Positions 26,795 to 36,752 of a stretch of 64,000 bases of DNA are shown piece by piece (position 1 is the stretch's first letter; each line of letters begins with the position of its first letter). The notes under the pieces were generated by a model, which made no database searches, was not told the DNA's origin, and worked only from the letters and a program-made list of their open reading frames with translations. The stretch is from contig JAOZHW010000001.1 of NCBI GenBank assembly GCA_026014685.1, forward strand, positions 1 through 64,000, in the 5' to 3' direction. The position numbers and the translations under genes are program-made. The stretch comes from Candidatus Bathyarchaeota archaeon (GTDB lineage: Archaea; Thermoproteota; Bathyarchaeia; Bathyarchaeales; Bathycorpusculaceae).

Positions 26795-27897
26795 AGGGCA
26801 CTAACCGCCTTGGACTGTGCAGACTTCACCGCAGGGTAGAGGCAGCCTAACAGGGAAAAAAGCAACGACAAACCAATCATCTCAGCCACCTGAGCCGCCC
26901 CCAAAAAAGGCGTCACAGACACATTCTGCCAAAACCACCGCAAACCAGCAGCCGCCACCTGGGTCCCAACAATCCCCAGCGAAACCCCCACAACCCCACC
27001 GACCAACCCAACGACCGCAGCGTAGCCAAAGAGCGTTAAGAAGAGATGCTGATTCTTGGCGCCCAACGCCTTAAGCATAGAAAGGTCATATTCGGAATCA
27101 ATCACCAGGCGGGTGCAGAGCACGTAGGAAGAGACGGCAACTAAAACGTAAACCACCCCAGACCACACAGCCAAAAAGCCATGAACCTCACTGTTGGAGT
27201 TCTCCAGAAAGGCCGCGGTCTGCTGAACCTTAACCACTCGGGAGTCTGCGGGCAAGCAGTCAGCAAGCTGTGCAAGGGTTTCTGTGCGGTTCGCGGCGGC
27301 TTTTAGGCTGAACTCAACAAACGACACCGTGTCCGTGCTGTTTTGAAGGGGCATAAGGATTTGGCGGTCTAGCTGATTGTGAACGGTTACTATACCCACA
27401 ACCTTCAAATGTAAAACCGAGTTCGCCGTATAGACAGTGACATTGTCGCCCTTGCCGATCGACGCGGTTTTAGCCAACAAAACACCCACATTACACTCCC
27501 CCGCAAACTCTGCCACAGAACCATTAACCGCTGCTGACTGAGCTTTCAGATAGCTGCCAAAATCGCCTATCGACCTGATTTCTGCTGAAAAGTTGCCATT
27601 TTCTGACTCCAAGGAAGCAGTCTCAAGTCTCTGAGCTGAGATGTAGCGGAAATTGGCTTTGTTTAATGCATCTATAACGGCGGTTGTGAGGTGGCTGTCG
27701 CTTAAGGCTGAACTACTGACGTTTAAGAGTATGTATCTATCTCCAACATTGGTGAGTTGTCCAAGTATAGAGGATTGGTAATCGACGAAGTTGACGATGG
27801 CAGTCATGGAGGCCACGATAGCAACTAGAAGCGCCAAGGCTAAAACGGCGGCTGCGGTGCTTTTTTTGCGGATTAAGAGTTTTAGGCTTAAAATCAA
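26791..27897 (-). CDS. FtsX-type ABC transporter permease (first of two)
   Basis: The product has 368 residues with the same plan as its neighbour: an N-terminal membrane helix (about 15-37), an extracellular domain to about 240, and three C-terminal helices with the motif SEYDLSMLKALGAKNQHLF, typical of the FtsX coupling region. It is the first gene of the four-gene operon 27897-23345. The two permeases are diverged, which suggests a heterodimer. Confidence 0.88.
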   Translation of the reverse strand: MILSLKLLIRKKSTAAAVLALALLVAIVASMTAIVNFVDYQSSILGQLTNVGDRYILLNVSSSALSDSHLTTAVIDALNKANFRYISAQRLETASLESENGNFSAEIRSIGDFGSYLKAQSAAVNGSVAEFAGECNVGVLLAKTASIGKGDNVTVYTANSVLHLKVVGIVTVHNQLDRQILMPLQNSTDTVSFVEFSLKAAANRTETLAQLADCLPADSRVVKVQQTAAFLENSNSEVHGFLAVWSGVVYVLVAVSSYVLCTRLVIDSEYDLSMLKALGAKNQHLFLTLFGYAAVVGLVGGVVGVSLGIVGTQVAAAGLRWFWQNVSVTPFLGAAQVAEMIGLSLLFSLLGCLYPAVKSAQSKAVSAL

Positions 27898-28104
27898 GTT
27901 TTATGGGCTAAAGGTTTATTTGTGGTGGTTTTGTGGGTGGCTATCTGGAATGCTCGTTTGCTTGGGGTGCGGTTTTCTGCCAAAGGGGAGGGCTTCAATG
28001 CAACGGGGGAGGTAATAGGGAACCGTTGCCTAAACCTTCAGGAAACATACGCACGCCAAGAAACAAAACAACTTTCCTAGCAACCCATTAACTGACATTA
28101 GAAG

Positions 28105-29679
28105 TCAAGCTTGAGGCATAAAACTAAGCAACTTAGATTCAAAAGCCAACATTACCTTGATGATGGGCCATGCGAATTTGATGTTTTTGAACATTAATTT
28201 GAAATTGTCTACATCTGAATGTTTTATTGCTTTGGTTAGCGGCAGCAGAGTCAAGTAAGCAATCAAAAAAATCACGCTATTAACCAATAAACCCTGGAGA
28301 CCCTGCATTTGAAGAAAGAATGAAATAACTATTATTGGAATTGCAGCCATACAGGCGGCAAAGTATATCCCGACTGACCCCCTAACATCCAAACTAACAT
28401 ACTTCTTCTTAGCTGCATTAAGGTAGCTGTAACTTAGGGACATAATGTTTGAGAATAAATACGCAGCGATTAAACCCGGAATACCCCAAAAAGCGGTAGC
28501 TATTGGCGCGAAAGGTAGAAAAATCAGAAACGACATCAAAGTCCACTTAAAAAACAGGCGAGTTTCACCTATACCCTTCAAAAGATAAGTTAAAGCAATT
28601 GAACCTAAGCCCACCGATAGAAAACTAAGGATGTACAATTGGAGGTAGAAACCTGCTGAAGTATAGGTTGACCCGTAAATTGTATAGACAATGTCTTTTG
28701 AGAGCAAAGCAATCAAAACGACAGCGGGAACCACCAACAAAGCGGTGTACTTGGCGGACTTTTTGAAAACTTGTTTAACTTCGCTACCGTCGGTTTTTAG
28801 TCTAGAAAAAGTCGGAAAAGTAGCTATCAAGGGATAAATTAGGACGTTCATCATTGCCGAGAGAGTTATTGCAATGTTAAAGTTGCCGATTTCCGCGTTT
28901 GAAGCAAAAAAAGCTAACACGATTGTTTGGTACTGGGCTTGGAACAGAAGCAAAACTGCAGAACCATACAAAGGAAAACCATACTTCATCATCATTTTTA
29001 AGTCACCCAAAGATATGTTTCCCGAGTTGCCGCCGAGAGCCTTGTAGTATTTAATGACAAAGATGCATCCAACAACGGTAGCTGTCACGTAACTAGCCAC
29101 GTAACCGATGGATGCACCCATTAAACTGAAACCAAAAACTACAAGGACAGGAGCAAGAATCGCCTTTGAAACGGCCTGAATATTCATTATCAACGCTGTA
29201 CTTTTGGTTTTGTTTAAGCCTATAAAAATCGAGCTAAACAAACGAAAAACAGTTTCAAAAACCACCAACAAAGAGACCAATCTTATTACGTAGCCGATTT
29301 CAGGTCTATACAGCGCCATAGCTAAAACGTCAGATAGCACATAGCAGGCGACAGAAATAGCTAACCCCAATGTAGCGCTGAACATAAGCCCAGTTTTCAG
29401 TATCGCAGCTAAACGCTCTGTTTCGCCATCCTTTAACATTTTTGCTGAGTAACGAATCATCGCCGAGTTTATGCCGAGATCAGTTAAGCCGACCAATGTT
29501 AAGGGAACAGTCAAAGCAATGGACAGCAACCCATAGTTGTCGGGTCCAAGCATACGACTGACAAGAATGGAACCTACAGCTAAAATTATCAGCGACAATG
29601 CGTTGCCTGTGAAAAGGTTGAAGCTGCCTTTGGCTGAGTTCTGGGCTTCTTGGATTAGCGGAGTTGAATCAGCGGGCAC
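28105..29679 (-). CDS. polysaccharide flippase (Wzx/MATE-like)
   Basis: The product has 524 residues and about 14 membrane helices, with an N-terminal stretch GSFNLFTGNALSLIILAVGS and the RMLGPDNYGLLSIALT signature of the Wzx/RfbX branch of the MOP superfamily. It is expected to flip a lipid-linked oligosaccharide to the outer face. It is the last gene of the glycan locus and follows a glycosyltransferase gene by 13 bp. Confidence 0.92.
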   Translation of the reverse strand: MPADSTPLIQEAQNSAKGSFNLFTGNALSLIILAVGSILVSRMLGPDNYGLLSIALTVPLTLVGLTDLGINSAMIRYSAKMLKDGETERLAAILKTGLMFSATLGLAISVACYVLSDVLAMALYRPEIGYVIRLVSLLVVFETVFRLFSSIFIGLNKTKSTALIMNIQAVSKAILAPVLVVFGFSLMGASIGYVASYVTATVVGCIFVIKYYKALGGNSGNISLGDLKMMMKYGFPLYGSAVLLLFQAQYQTIVLAFFASNAEIGNFNIAITLSAMMNVLIYPLIATFPTFSRLKTDGSEVKQVFKKSAKYTALLVVPAVVLIALLSKDIVYTIYGSTYTSAGFYLQLYILSFLSVGLGSIALTYLLKGIGETRLFFKWTLMSFLIFLPFAPIATAFWGIPGLIAAYLFSNIMSLSYSYLNAAKKKYVSLDVRGSVGIYFAACMAAIPIIVISFFLQMQGLQGLLVNSVIFLIAYLTLLPLTKAIKHSDVDNFKLMFKNIKFAWPIIKVMLAFESKLLSFMPQA

Positions 29680-29692
29680 AGTGTTCAGTTTT

Positions 29693-30802
29693 TTAAGCTG
29701 GGGATTGGTAGGCTACTATGTATTGGTCGATTGCTTTATCGATTTCATGGGTACTGCGGACATAGCGGTATCCTTCTTCGCCTTTGTTTGCCCAGAGGTC
29801 TTTTTCCAGAAGCGATTTCAGCCCCGAGCCAAATTCATTATCTGAAACATGGAGACCATATTTGCTTGCCAAATTGTCAGGGTTCACTGAACTTAGAATC
29901 GCGGTTTTATGAGCCAACGCCTCAAGAAACGCCAACGGCAAGCCCTCGCGGATGCTTGTGCTTATCATAATCCAACTTTTTTCCAGAAGCGCTGATTTGA
30001 CTTCGTCAGTTACAAATCCGGGCATGCTGAGGTTCGCTATGTCTCGGTATTTTTGTCGTATTTCCAAATCATACTGCTCATCGGTTCCTCTACCTAAAGC
30101 AATGAATTTGACATTGGGGAAATCTTTAGCTAACTCAAGAAACAGCTCCACTCTTTTTTGGGGGTCCCATCTACCCAAGAAACACACGGTAGGTTCAGAG
30201 GCTTTTTTCATAGGGCGATTTGGAACTGTAACGGGGTTGGGCAAAAACCCAATTTCTCGGTTTATGTCGTAGAGTTTTTGCACGCGGGGTACATAGTAGT
30301 TTGCTTGGGTGTAGAGGGCAGTGGCTTTTTTGCAGGCTCGTTTGAGAACGGCTCTGTTCGCATAGAAGATAACTTGTTTTGTTCTAGAAAAAGTGTATGA
30401 TTTATCGACTTTGGACATTAAAACATGATCTTCCGGCAGGTAAGGGTCTTGAAAATGGACGACGTGTTTTCGGTGGGGCATTGCACGCTCCGCAAGATAG
30501 GTCTCCACTGAAGCCTCTATGCTATGGTAGACGTCGGCGTCGACTAAGCGGTAGAGTGCTCCAGCTTTGCGATAAGATAAAGCATGGGAGAAGGCGCTTC
30601 CGCTTGTGAAATCGTAGGGATAACTCAGCACGGTGATGCCTTCAACCGTCTCCAAGGGCCTCTGTCCAGGTTCACGCCAAGTCACCGCGCAAACCTCCAC
30701 ACCTCTTTTTTGAAGTTCTCGGGCAACGATACGAACTAGGTTTCCGTAGCCGCCGAATTTTTTGAAAGCAAACAATTCAGGCACGATAAAACAAACTCTC
30801 AT
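29693..30802 (-). CDS. GT4-family glycosyltransferase
   Basis: The product has 369 residues from the ATG MRVCFIVPELF, which has GGAGAGA at the right distance; an earlier in-frame ATG (30832) lacks this. It has the GT-B fold: a glycine-rich N-terminal loop FGGYGNLVR and the C-terminal donor-binding E-x7-E motif in REGLPLAFLEAL. It transfers a sugar from a nucleotide donor in the cytoplasm. Substrate cannot be told. Confidence 0.92.
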   Translation of the reverse strand: MRVCFIVPELFAFKKFGGYGNLVRIVARELQKRGVEVCAVTWREPGQRPLETVEGITVLSYPYDFTSGSAFSHALSYRKAGALYRLVDADVYHSIEASVETYLAERAMPHRKHVVHFQDPYLPEDHVLMSKVDKSYTFSRTKQVIFYANRAVLKRACKKATALYTQANYYVPRVQKLYDINREIGFLPNPVTVPNRPMKKASEPTVCFLGRWDPQKRVELFLELAKDFPNVKFIALGRGTDEQYDLEIRQKYRDIANLSMPGFVTDEVKSALLEKSWIMISTSIREGLPLAFLEALAHKTAILSSVNPDNLASKYGLHVSDNEFGSGLKSLLEKDLWANKGEEGYRYVRSTHEIDKAIDQYIVAYQSPA

Positions 30803-30847
30803 CTTTCTGTCTCTCCGGTTAGAGCATTTCATATGCAGTAAAAGTGA

Positions 30848-31603
30848 TTATGCAGGTTTTCTGCCAACAACAAATACGCAGCCAAAGCCTGGCCATCCTG
30901 ACCCAAAAAATCTGCCCGTCAGTTTGTAAGTTAACTGGTCGAAAACAACTTGTAAACTAATCAGTGGCAACACAATGGGAGGCCGAATAAACTTGCTTGT
31001 TATTACTTCAAAGTGGGAGGAAAGCAAATCTATGAAAGATTTTTTTGTAAAAATAGAGTAATGTCCCCATTTTTCCCATTCACTTACTTCAGTACTCCAA
31101 GCGCCAAAAAGTTTTCTTAACTCTTGATAGTATAGTGGAGGCCACAACCCCATCGTTGTGAATATTGCTATTCCAGAATTTTTTGTCACAAAACTAACTT
31201 CATTCAACGCAATTTTGGGGGCAACGGAATGCTCTGGACCCTCACTCCAGATGACGGTCTCAAATACCCCTTCTTTAAAGGGAAGTTTATCGAAGGTGGC
31301 AACCACAAAGTGGGCGCTATTGCCTTTTGCTTCGCAGTTTGCTTTTCTTATTCTCGGAACAGAAATATCAACGCCTACTACAGTATCCATTTTGGAGACT
31401 GCCCACTTTGTAAACCAACCTTCCGCGCAACCTATGTCAAGCATGGTGCCTTCTCCAAAGCGCCCCAAAATCTGCACTAAAACAGCGTATCTTTGTCTGT
31501 GAAAGGGGTGACTGCATTCTGACTTAAATTGATGTTTAACTAAGCCATCCTTTTGGTAGAAGTCAAAGCTTTGTTTGGCTTTTTCTTGAAAGTTGCATGC
31601 CAT
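30848..31603 (-). CDS. class I SAM-dependent methyltransferase
   Basis: The product has 251 residues. Motif I MLDIGCAEGWFTKWA, the acidic end of strand 2 (VVGVDIS) and motif III-like VIWSEGPEH fit Methyltransf_11. The gene lies 2 bp from the next glycan gene, so a role in methylating a sugar or lipid carrier is likely. The C-terminus is hydrophobic and may associate with the membrane. Confidence 0.88.
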   Translation of the reverse strand: MACNFQEKAKQSFDFYQKDGLVKHQFKSECSHPFHRQRYAVLVQILGRFGEGTMLDIGCAEGWFTKWAVSKMDTVVGVDISVPRIRKANCEAKGNSAHFVVATFDKLPFKEGVFETVIWSEGPEHSVAPKIALNEVSFVTKNSGIAIFTTMGLWPPLYYQELRKLFGAWSTEVSEWEKWGHYSIFTKKSFIDLLSSHFEVITSKFIRPPIVLPLISLQVVFDQLTYKLTGRFFGSGWPGFGCVFVVGRKPA

Positions 31604-31605
31604 TT

Positions 31606-32958
31606 TTAATAGATTCCAGTTTCTGCTAGTCGCTGCTTCATTACAAGGACATGGTTAGTTACGTTTTGGTACAGCTTAGGAAAATTCTCTTGAGCAGTCG
31701 CGGTAACTTGCGTCCGTTTGCTCCAAAGTTCCTCAAATCGGCTGATTAACACAGACGGTTCAACAGCATAATCCACAATAGAGTCCTTAAGCCCTAGTGC
31801 GCCAAGGATACCTCTTGCTTTTGGACCGCCTTCATATGTTATCGCTAAAATTGGCACACCAACAGAAGACGCAAAAACCGCTGAGTGAAGCCGAGTTGCA
31901 ACCAAAAAATCTAGGCGCGAATATAGCTTTAGCAAAGCTTCAACCGATAGCTCTGAGCGTATGACTTGAATGTAGTTGGCGCATTCACCGGCAGTTAATT
32001 TTTTGAGGATTGCAGTGGTTTCTTGGGGCGCGAAGGTAACTTGGGGGAGAACCACGAATTGGGCTTCATATTTTCGGGCAACATAGAGTATGAGTGCTTG
32101 GAGAGATTTTAGGTATGCTTGCCGAGCGGTTTCGCCCCGGTCTATCCAATCAACGATTGTTAGACCGATCAAGGGTTTCTCGCTCATGCGGATTGTTTTT
32201 AGTCTTTTGTTAAAGTCGTTTAGCATATAGAAGGACAAATCAGGAAACTCGTAAACATGAGTGTTCTTAATTCTCAGACCCCGAGTTAGGTTCACATAAG
32301 AAAGGTGTTCGCGCACGGTTATTAAGAAAAGTCGCTCGAACACGAATCGCGTAAGTGCAACAGACAGCGGATTTTTAAGAGGCCAAACTGAACCCCCGAC
32401 GAAAACAACGGGTTTATGCATTAATAACCCGACCAAGGCAGGGTAATAAACGTAGTAAAGGTATAGCGGACCAGTTAGGTAGCTGGGTTCACGGATATTC
32501 TTCGGCCTCATTACAATGAGATGGGCGTCGGAATAGGCTTGAAGGGTTTTTCTGAACGACGGAGGAAGCATATGTGAAAGTAAACGACTGGGAACCCCTA
32601 TGGCTAAGTTGGCTAAAAAAAATAAGGTTAATGACAAGGTAAATAGAGCGCGGATTTTTAATTTTATGTTGTTTAAGAGATTGTTACGATGAGAGGCAGT
32701 TTCAGTTTCGTGATAGGTCGGTTGCAGACCGCCCACAAAGTCATCGATGGATTCATCGAATGAAAAACATGTTTCTTTTCTAGCGAGGTTAATTTGATTG
32801 GCTCCAAAAGCGGAACAGACCGTTATCTTGGCGTCGCCAAATTGTTCCCTGAGCATTCGAATAAGGGATATCTGCAAAGCCGCGTCTCCTTTGTTTCTTT
32901 CAGTCCAAAAATTGGTGATAAGAATGTTGAATCTCTGGCTTTGCGGTAGTGGCTTCAA
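31606..32958 (-). CDS. polysaccharide pyruvyl transferase family protein
   Basis: The product has 450 residues. The start ILITNFWTERNKGDAALQIS and the motifs VVFVGGSVWPL and LVATRLHSAVFASSVGVP are those of the CsaB/WcaK family, which adds a pyruvyl ketal to sugars. Pyruvylation gives a negative charge and in bacteria serves as an anchor for S-layer proteins. A hydrophobic stretch near residue 115 is unusual for the family. Confidence 0.88.
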   Translation of the reverse strand: MKPLPQSQRFNILITNFWTERNKGDAALQISLIRMLREQFGDAKITVCSAFGANQINLARKETCFSFDESIDDFVGGLQPTYHETETASHRNNLLNNIKLKIRALFTLSLTLFFLANLAIGVPSRLLSHMLPPSFRKTLQAYSDAHLIVMRPKNIREPSYLTGPLYLYYVYYPALVGLLMHKPVVFVGGSVWPLKNPLSVALTRFVFERLFLITVREHLSYVNLTRGLRIKNTHVYEFPDLSFYMLNDFNKRLKTIRMSEKPLIGLTIVDWIDRGETARQAYLKSLQALILYVARKYEAQFVVLPQVTFAPQETTAILKKLTAGECANYIQVIRSELSVEALLKLYSRLDFLVATRLHSAVFASSVGVPILAITYEGGPKARGILGALGLKDSIVDYAVEPSVLISRFEELWSKRTQVTATAQENFPKLYQNVTNHVLVMKQRLAETGIY

Positions 32959-33018
32959 GGTAGTTCTCTTTTAGCAGGTTTTCGGTGGGTCATTTTCCAA
33001 GTGCAGTTTAGTTCTAAA

Positions 33019-34083
33019 TTACGGTGTGATGTGATTGATTATTTGGTTTGAAAGCCTAACTGCACTTGCGCCATCTTGTGGAGTATTCTCAAGGGGTTCA
33101 CCGTTTAAAATGTGGTTTACGAAATTTTGGTTCGCTAAGTAGTGTCCATAACTGAGGTGTGTAGGCACCCCTTCTAAGCTGTGATAGAAATGCCCGAAGT
33201 TGTACTTCAGAGAATTTCGTATAGAGGTTTTTATTCCGCCAAAAGAGGCTTTGGTAAAGGTTGACAGGCTAGATACTGGACCATAGTTATGCCCCATCGT
33301 AATGAGAACGTTATCGTTTATCAAGCGCAAATCGGCTTTTGCTCCGAAAATATCGGTGACTAACCAAGCGCTTCGTTCAGAACCCATACTCAAATGTATT
33401 TCGCCTAATGCAGTTTCTCCATCCAACGTTGCTCTGAGATCGCCAACCGACAAGAAAGGGTACTCGGTGGATTTTCTGACGCTTACGCTTTGAAGTTTAG
33501 TTGCGCCTATGAAATATCGAATTAAGTAAAGTGGATGCGGTATAAGTTCAGCTACTACGCCGCCTCTGAGTTTGTGGCACCAGTGGTCTTTGTTGGTTAC
33601 GTATGGGTCTTCTTTACCGATGTAGACGCTGACTGAAGTTTTTATGATAGACCCGATTTGGCCGCTTTTTATAATTTTTTTTGCTTCAATATATGTAGGA
33701 AGGAACTTTAAGTTGTGTGTAACGGCTAGCTTTACATTATTTTTTGCTGCGTGGTCTATCATTTTGTCGCAGTCATCGTCGGTTAGGGCCATTGGTTTCT
33801 GAACTACAAGGTTGCATTTTGCTTCAAGTACTGATTCCGCGAGTTTAGCATGAGTTGCTGGCGGGGTACTGATGTCTACGATGGCGGGTTTCAGTTCATC
33901 AATCATGGTTTCCATGTCGGTGTAGCAATTATTGATTTGATACATGGCGGAGGCTCGGTTCAATCTGTCTTTGTCGCTGTCGCATATTGCTATCAAAGAC
34001 GCATTCTTGACTCGTTTCCAAGCGGGTATATGCTGTAGAAGTCCAGAGACTCCACAGCCTACTAAACAAACTTTTAAACTCAT
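33019..34083 (-). CDS. Gfo/Idh/MocA-type sugar oxidoreductase
   Basis: The product has 354 residues. The Rossmann motif GCGVSGLLQHIPAW, the acidic residue in AICDSD and the VQKPMAL loop (usually EKP) are those of NAD(P)-dependent sugar dehydrogenases. The catalytic Lys is present, and the preceding Glu is replaced by Gln. It probably oxidises a nucleotide sugar such as UDP-GlcNAc-type intermediates for the glycan; the exact substrate is unknown. Confidence 0.92.
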   Translation of the reverse strand: MSLKVCLVGCGVSGLLQHIPAWKRVKNASLIAICDSDKDRLNRASAMYQINNCYTDMETMIDELKPAIVDISTPPATHAKLAESVLEAKCNLVVQKPMALTDDDCDKMIDHAAKNNVKLAVTHNLKFLPTYIEAKKIIKSGQIGSIIKTSVSVYIGKEDPYVTNKDHWCHKLRGGVVAELIPHPLYLIRYFIGATKLQSVSVRKSTEYPFLSVGDLRATLDGETALGEIHLSMGSERSAWLVTDIFGAKADLRLINDNVLITMGHNYGPVSSLSTFTKASFGGIKTSIRNSLKYNFGHFYHSLEGVPTHLSYGHYLANQNFVNHILNGEPLENTPQDGASAVRLSNQIINHITP

Positions 34084-34127
34084 ACTTCTTTCACCTAATT
34101 ACCAATAAACTCGACGTAAGGGCACGC

Positions 34128-34751
34128 TCAAAGCTTGCATGCTAAACTTTTACGAATAAGATCCTGAGAAGCATTCAAACTCATACTTTCAGTATTAATT
34201 GACAAGAGGTTCGGAGTAAAACGATTGTAAATTGCTCTCTGAATCAGGATCCATTCACGCTTTTGAAAAGTTGTTTCCCTACGCTGGAGATGTGTTTGAT
34301 AGTTTATGTCTAATCGAATCTGCAGAGTACCGCTCATGAACCTGATTAAAAGAGCTGCTATATACCGTTTCAAGAAGCCCTTTCCGTATATGTAGGTTAA
34401 AGCTGCGATAGTTGAAGGAACATAGCGTTCGACGATAACAATGTATCCTAAGGCTTTAAGCAGTCTTGTACGCAAAACAAGCACACTAATAGAAAAGAAT
34501 TCAAGAATAAGCCGAACATCATCCTTAGGAAGCACAGGAAGCATCAGCGAAGGACCAACACGTGTTTTTCTCCCGAACTTTTCAAAAAACTTGAACACAG
34601 GAAACATTAACAGGTGGCGCAAAGAAATTTCAGTTAGCTTCACTTTTCGGTAGCCTGCTAAATGTTGGGCGAGCAGTTTTGAGTGTGTGGTTTTGCCTGC
34701 GGCATCTGGACCGTAGATAACTATGATTTGACCTCTCCGTATTTTGGGCAT
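34128..34751 (-). CDS. thymidylate-kinase-like P-loop kinase, first copy in the locus
   Basis: The product has 207 residues. The P-loop YGPDAAGKTTHSK and the general plan are those of the dTMP-kinase family, but the DRY/LID region is not canonical. Such genes recur in glycan loci, where they may phosphorylate a sugar, a polyprenol or another alcohol rather than dTMP. It starts 1 bp after the GT4 gene at 34753. Confidence 0.75.
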   Translation of the reverse strand: MPKIRRGQIIVIYGPDAAGKTTHSKLLAQHLAGYRKVKLTEISLRHLLMFPVFKFFEKFGRKTRVGPSLMLPVLPKDDVRLILEFFSISVLVLRTRLLKALGYIVIVERYVPSTIAALTYIYGKGFLKRYIAALLIRFMSGTLQIRLDINYQTHLQRRETTFQKREWILIQRAIYNRFTPNLLSINTESMSLNASQDLIRKSLACKL

Positions 34752-34752
34752 G

Positions 34753-35973
34753 TCAATCTAAACAGTTGATTGTTGTTTTGAACGCTTTGAGTAGTTTGAT
34801 TGAAATATGATCAACACTAAATCGTGCAAGGGTTGCCTCTCTTAGCCCGTAACCGGTGTCGATTATATCATCATTAGACATTCCAAGCACTGTTTCTATA
34901 CGCTCAACACATTCCTCGATGTCTAAAGGATTGAATAGGAGTTTCTCTGCCACAGTACCTTCCACTATTTCTGGGACACCGCCAACTTTGGAAGCAATGG
35001 GCAGTGTGCCTGAAAGCATGGATTCAGCCACCGCATAGGGCAAAGGTTCCTCCCAAATAGATGGAAACAAAGTAGCATGGGATGCTGATTGAAGCTTGAG
35101 AAGATAAGAATGATCTAAGTATCCGAAAATGTTGTATCCGCCATCAAAACGCTGAGATAACCGCTCAAGCATCAACCGGTTTTTCTGGTTAACATTTCTT
35201 GTAAGGTTGAATTCCACTTTGACGCCACGTTTTAGAATTCTCTGTGACGCGCTCAGGAAAGTGTCGAAACCTTTTGCGTAACTGTCGCCCCCCATGAAAA
35301 GTATCGACGGCTTGTTTGGGGAAAGTTCTTTCTTGAATAAAGCTTGCTCAGGTAAAGGATTGTATATCGTGGTTAGTTTGTTTGCGAGTTGGGGCAAAGC
35401 AGCCTTAACTATTTGCCGCTGCCTTTCTGAAACACAAATGATTTCATCCGCGTACTCCAGCCACTTTTTGCAAAGTTGATTAAACGGCGCGCAAAGCGAA
35501 AACATGGATGCCCTCTGCAAGCTATGAGTTGATTTAAACTCGTATTGCAAGCTGATCTTCATATCGTTAAGCAAACCAGTATCAACAGTTTCGGAGTTCG
35601 GAAAAACTGCGGCACAGCAAGATAGGGGTTGATAATCATGCAAGTGAACGACCACTTTTTTTCCGTACCGCTTAGCCAAGGGAATCAAAGGGTAAGCCAG
35701 CCGTGGGATATAGACCACATCGTTCTGTTTTATCAGTGTAACAATTTCACTCAAATCACGGGTTAACAGATTAGTCCATAAATGAAATTTGGAAGGCGCA
35801 TCCAGAAGCGGATTGTAAACCCATGTTATTTGGCCAATCTTTTCAACCACTGAGTCCCCGGCGATTACTGTTAAATTGAAGCCCTGATTGGATAGCAATT
35901 TCATTATTAGATGGGTGGCTTTTTCTGCGCCGCCGAAAGGCTTCTTTTCCAGAATAACCAGTATAGAACTCAA
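34753..35973 (-). CDS. GT4-family glycosyltransferase
   Basis: The product has 406 residues with a GT-B fold, KPFGGAEKATHL in the N-terminal half and WEEPLPYAVAESML in the donor-binding half (E-x7-E). A long acidic and aromatic insertion lies in the middle. It transfers a sugar in the cytoplasm. It lies between two P-loop kinase genes. Confidence 0.9.
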   Translation of the reverse strand: MSSILVILEKKPFGGAEKATHLIMKLLSNQGFNLTVIAGDSVVEKIGQITWVYNPLLDAPSKFHLWTNLLTRDLSEIVTLIKQNDVVYIPRLAYPLIPLAKRYGKKVVVHLHDYQPLSCCAAVFPNSETVDTGLLNDMKISLQYEFKSTHSLQRASMFSLCAPFNQLCKKWLEYADEIICVSERQRQIVKAALPQLANKLTTIYNPLPEQALFKKELSPNKPSILFMGGDSYAKGFDTFLSASQRILKRGVKVEFNLTRNVNQKNRLMLERLSQRFDGGYNIFGYLDHSYLLKLQSASHATLFPSIWEEPLPYAVAESMLSGTLPIASKVGGVPEIVEGTVAEKLLFNPLDIEECVERIETVLGMSNDDIIDTGYGLREATLARFSVDHISIKLLKAFKTTINCLD

Positions 35974-35995
35974 ATCGTGGCTAAACTCAGCGCGT

Positions 35996-36643
35996 TCATA
36001 GTTGGATCATAACCGTCAGTTTTTCCAACGACAACCGGGGGTTTCCTTCGGTTGTGTTAAGTGTGTAGGCATTGACTGAGGCAGAAATTTTTCTGTAGAG
36101 ATGCTGCTGTATGCTCAGTTTGCTGGGTGTGATGTCTTTTCGTCGAGTTAGAAGGGTGTTTAGGTCGGCGGTTATGTAGACGGCTTTGCTTTTTTTTAGG
36201 GTCAGACTTTGCAATACCCTTGATGCAAAACCGTTAATGTAGGATTCGTCCTCAGTTGTGAATGCTACCCAAACGATGAAGTCTATGGGGCAGCGTTCTC
36301 CAACAACGTAGAAGCCAAAAACGCTGGGTATAGTATAACGAAACAGCACGATTGGAAGCGCTGAAACGAATTCAATGGTTTGCCAAACCCTCTTCAACTT
36401 GGGGGGGATGCTGATGTTGTAGTAGGGGTTAGCAGTCCCTTCAAAGACGGCGAATTTAGAGAGAAAAGCGGCTATGAAGGATGCGAACGTGTGAGTACCT
36501 CTCATCCATGAAACCTTGACTTTAAACCCTTTTTCCCTTAAACGCTCAGCGGAGGCTTTTGCAAGGGTTGTTTTTCCTGAACCATCTGGACCAAAAAATA
36601 GCAACAAAACGTCATCAGGTTTTTGAGTGTTTACTGTAATCAA
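35996..36643 (-). CDS. thymidylate-kinase-like P-loop kinase, second copy
   Basis: The product has 215 residues with P-loop FGPDGSGKTTLAK. The frame starts with TTG. It shares the plan of the 34128-34751 product, with a conserved VGERCPIDF-like acidic segment in the middle. Two such kinases in one glycan locus point to non-standard phosphorylation steps. The 109 bp upstream separates it from the GT-C-like gene and may hold an internal promoter. Confidence 0.75.
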   Translation of the reverse strand: MITVNTQKPDDVLLLFFGPDGSGKTTLAKASAERLREKGFKVKVSWMRGTHTFASFIAAFLSKFAVFEGTANPYYNISIPPKLKRVWQTIEFVSALPIVLFRYTIPSVFGFYVVGERCPIDFIVWVAFTTEDESYINGFASRVLQSLTLKKSKAVYITADLNTLLTRRKDITPSKLSIQQHLYRKISASVNAYTLNTTEGNPRLSLEKLTVMIQL

Positions 36644-36752
36644 ACAGCGAAAATATGGAGAGATAGCTATAACTGATTACAGGAAGTGTCACAGTGGAGG
36701 AGAGGGATACAAGCAAGTTAATCATCGTATACCCGTTGTCTACAGTTATAGT

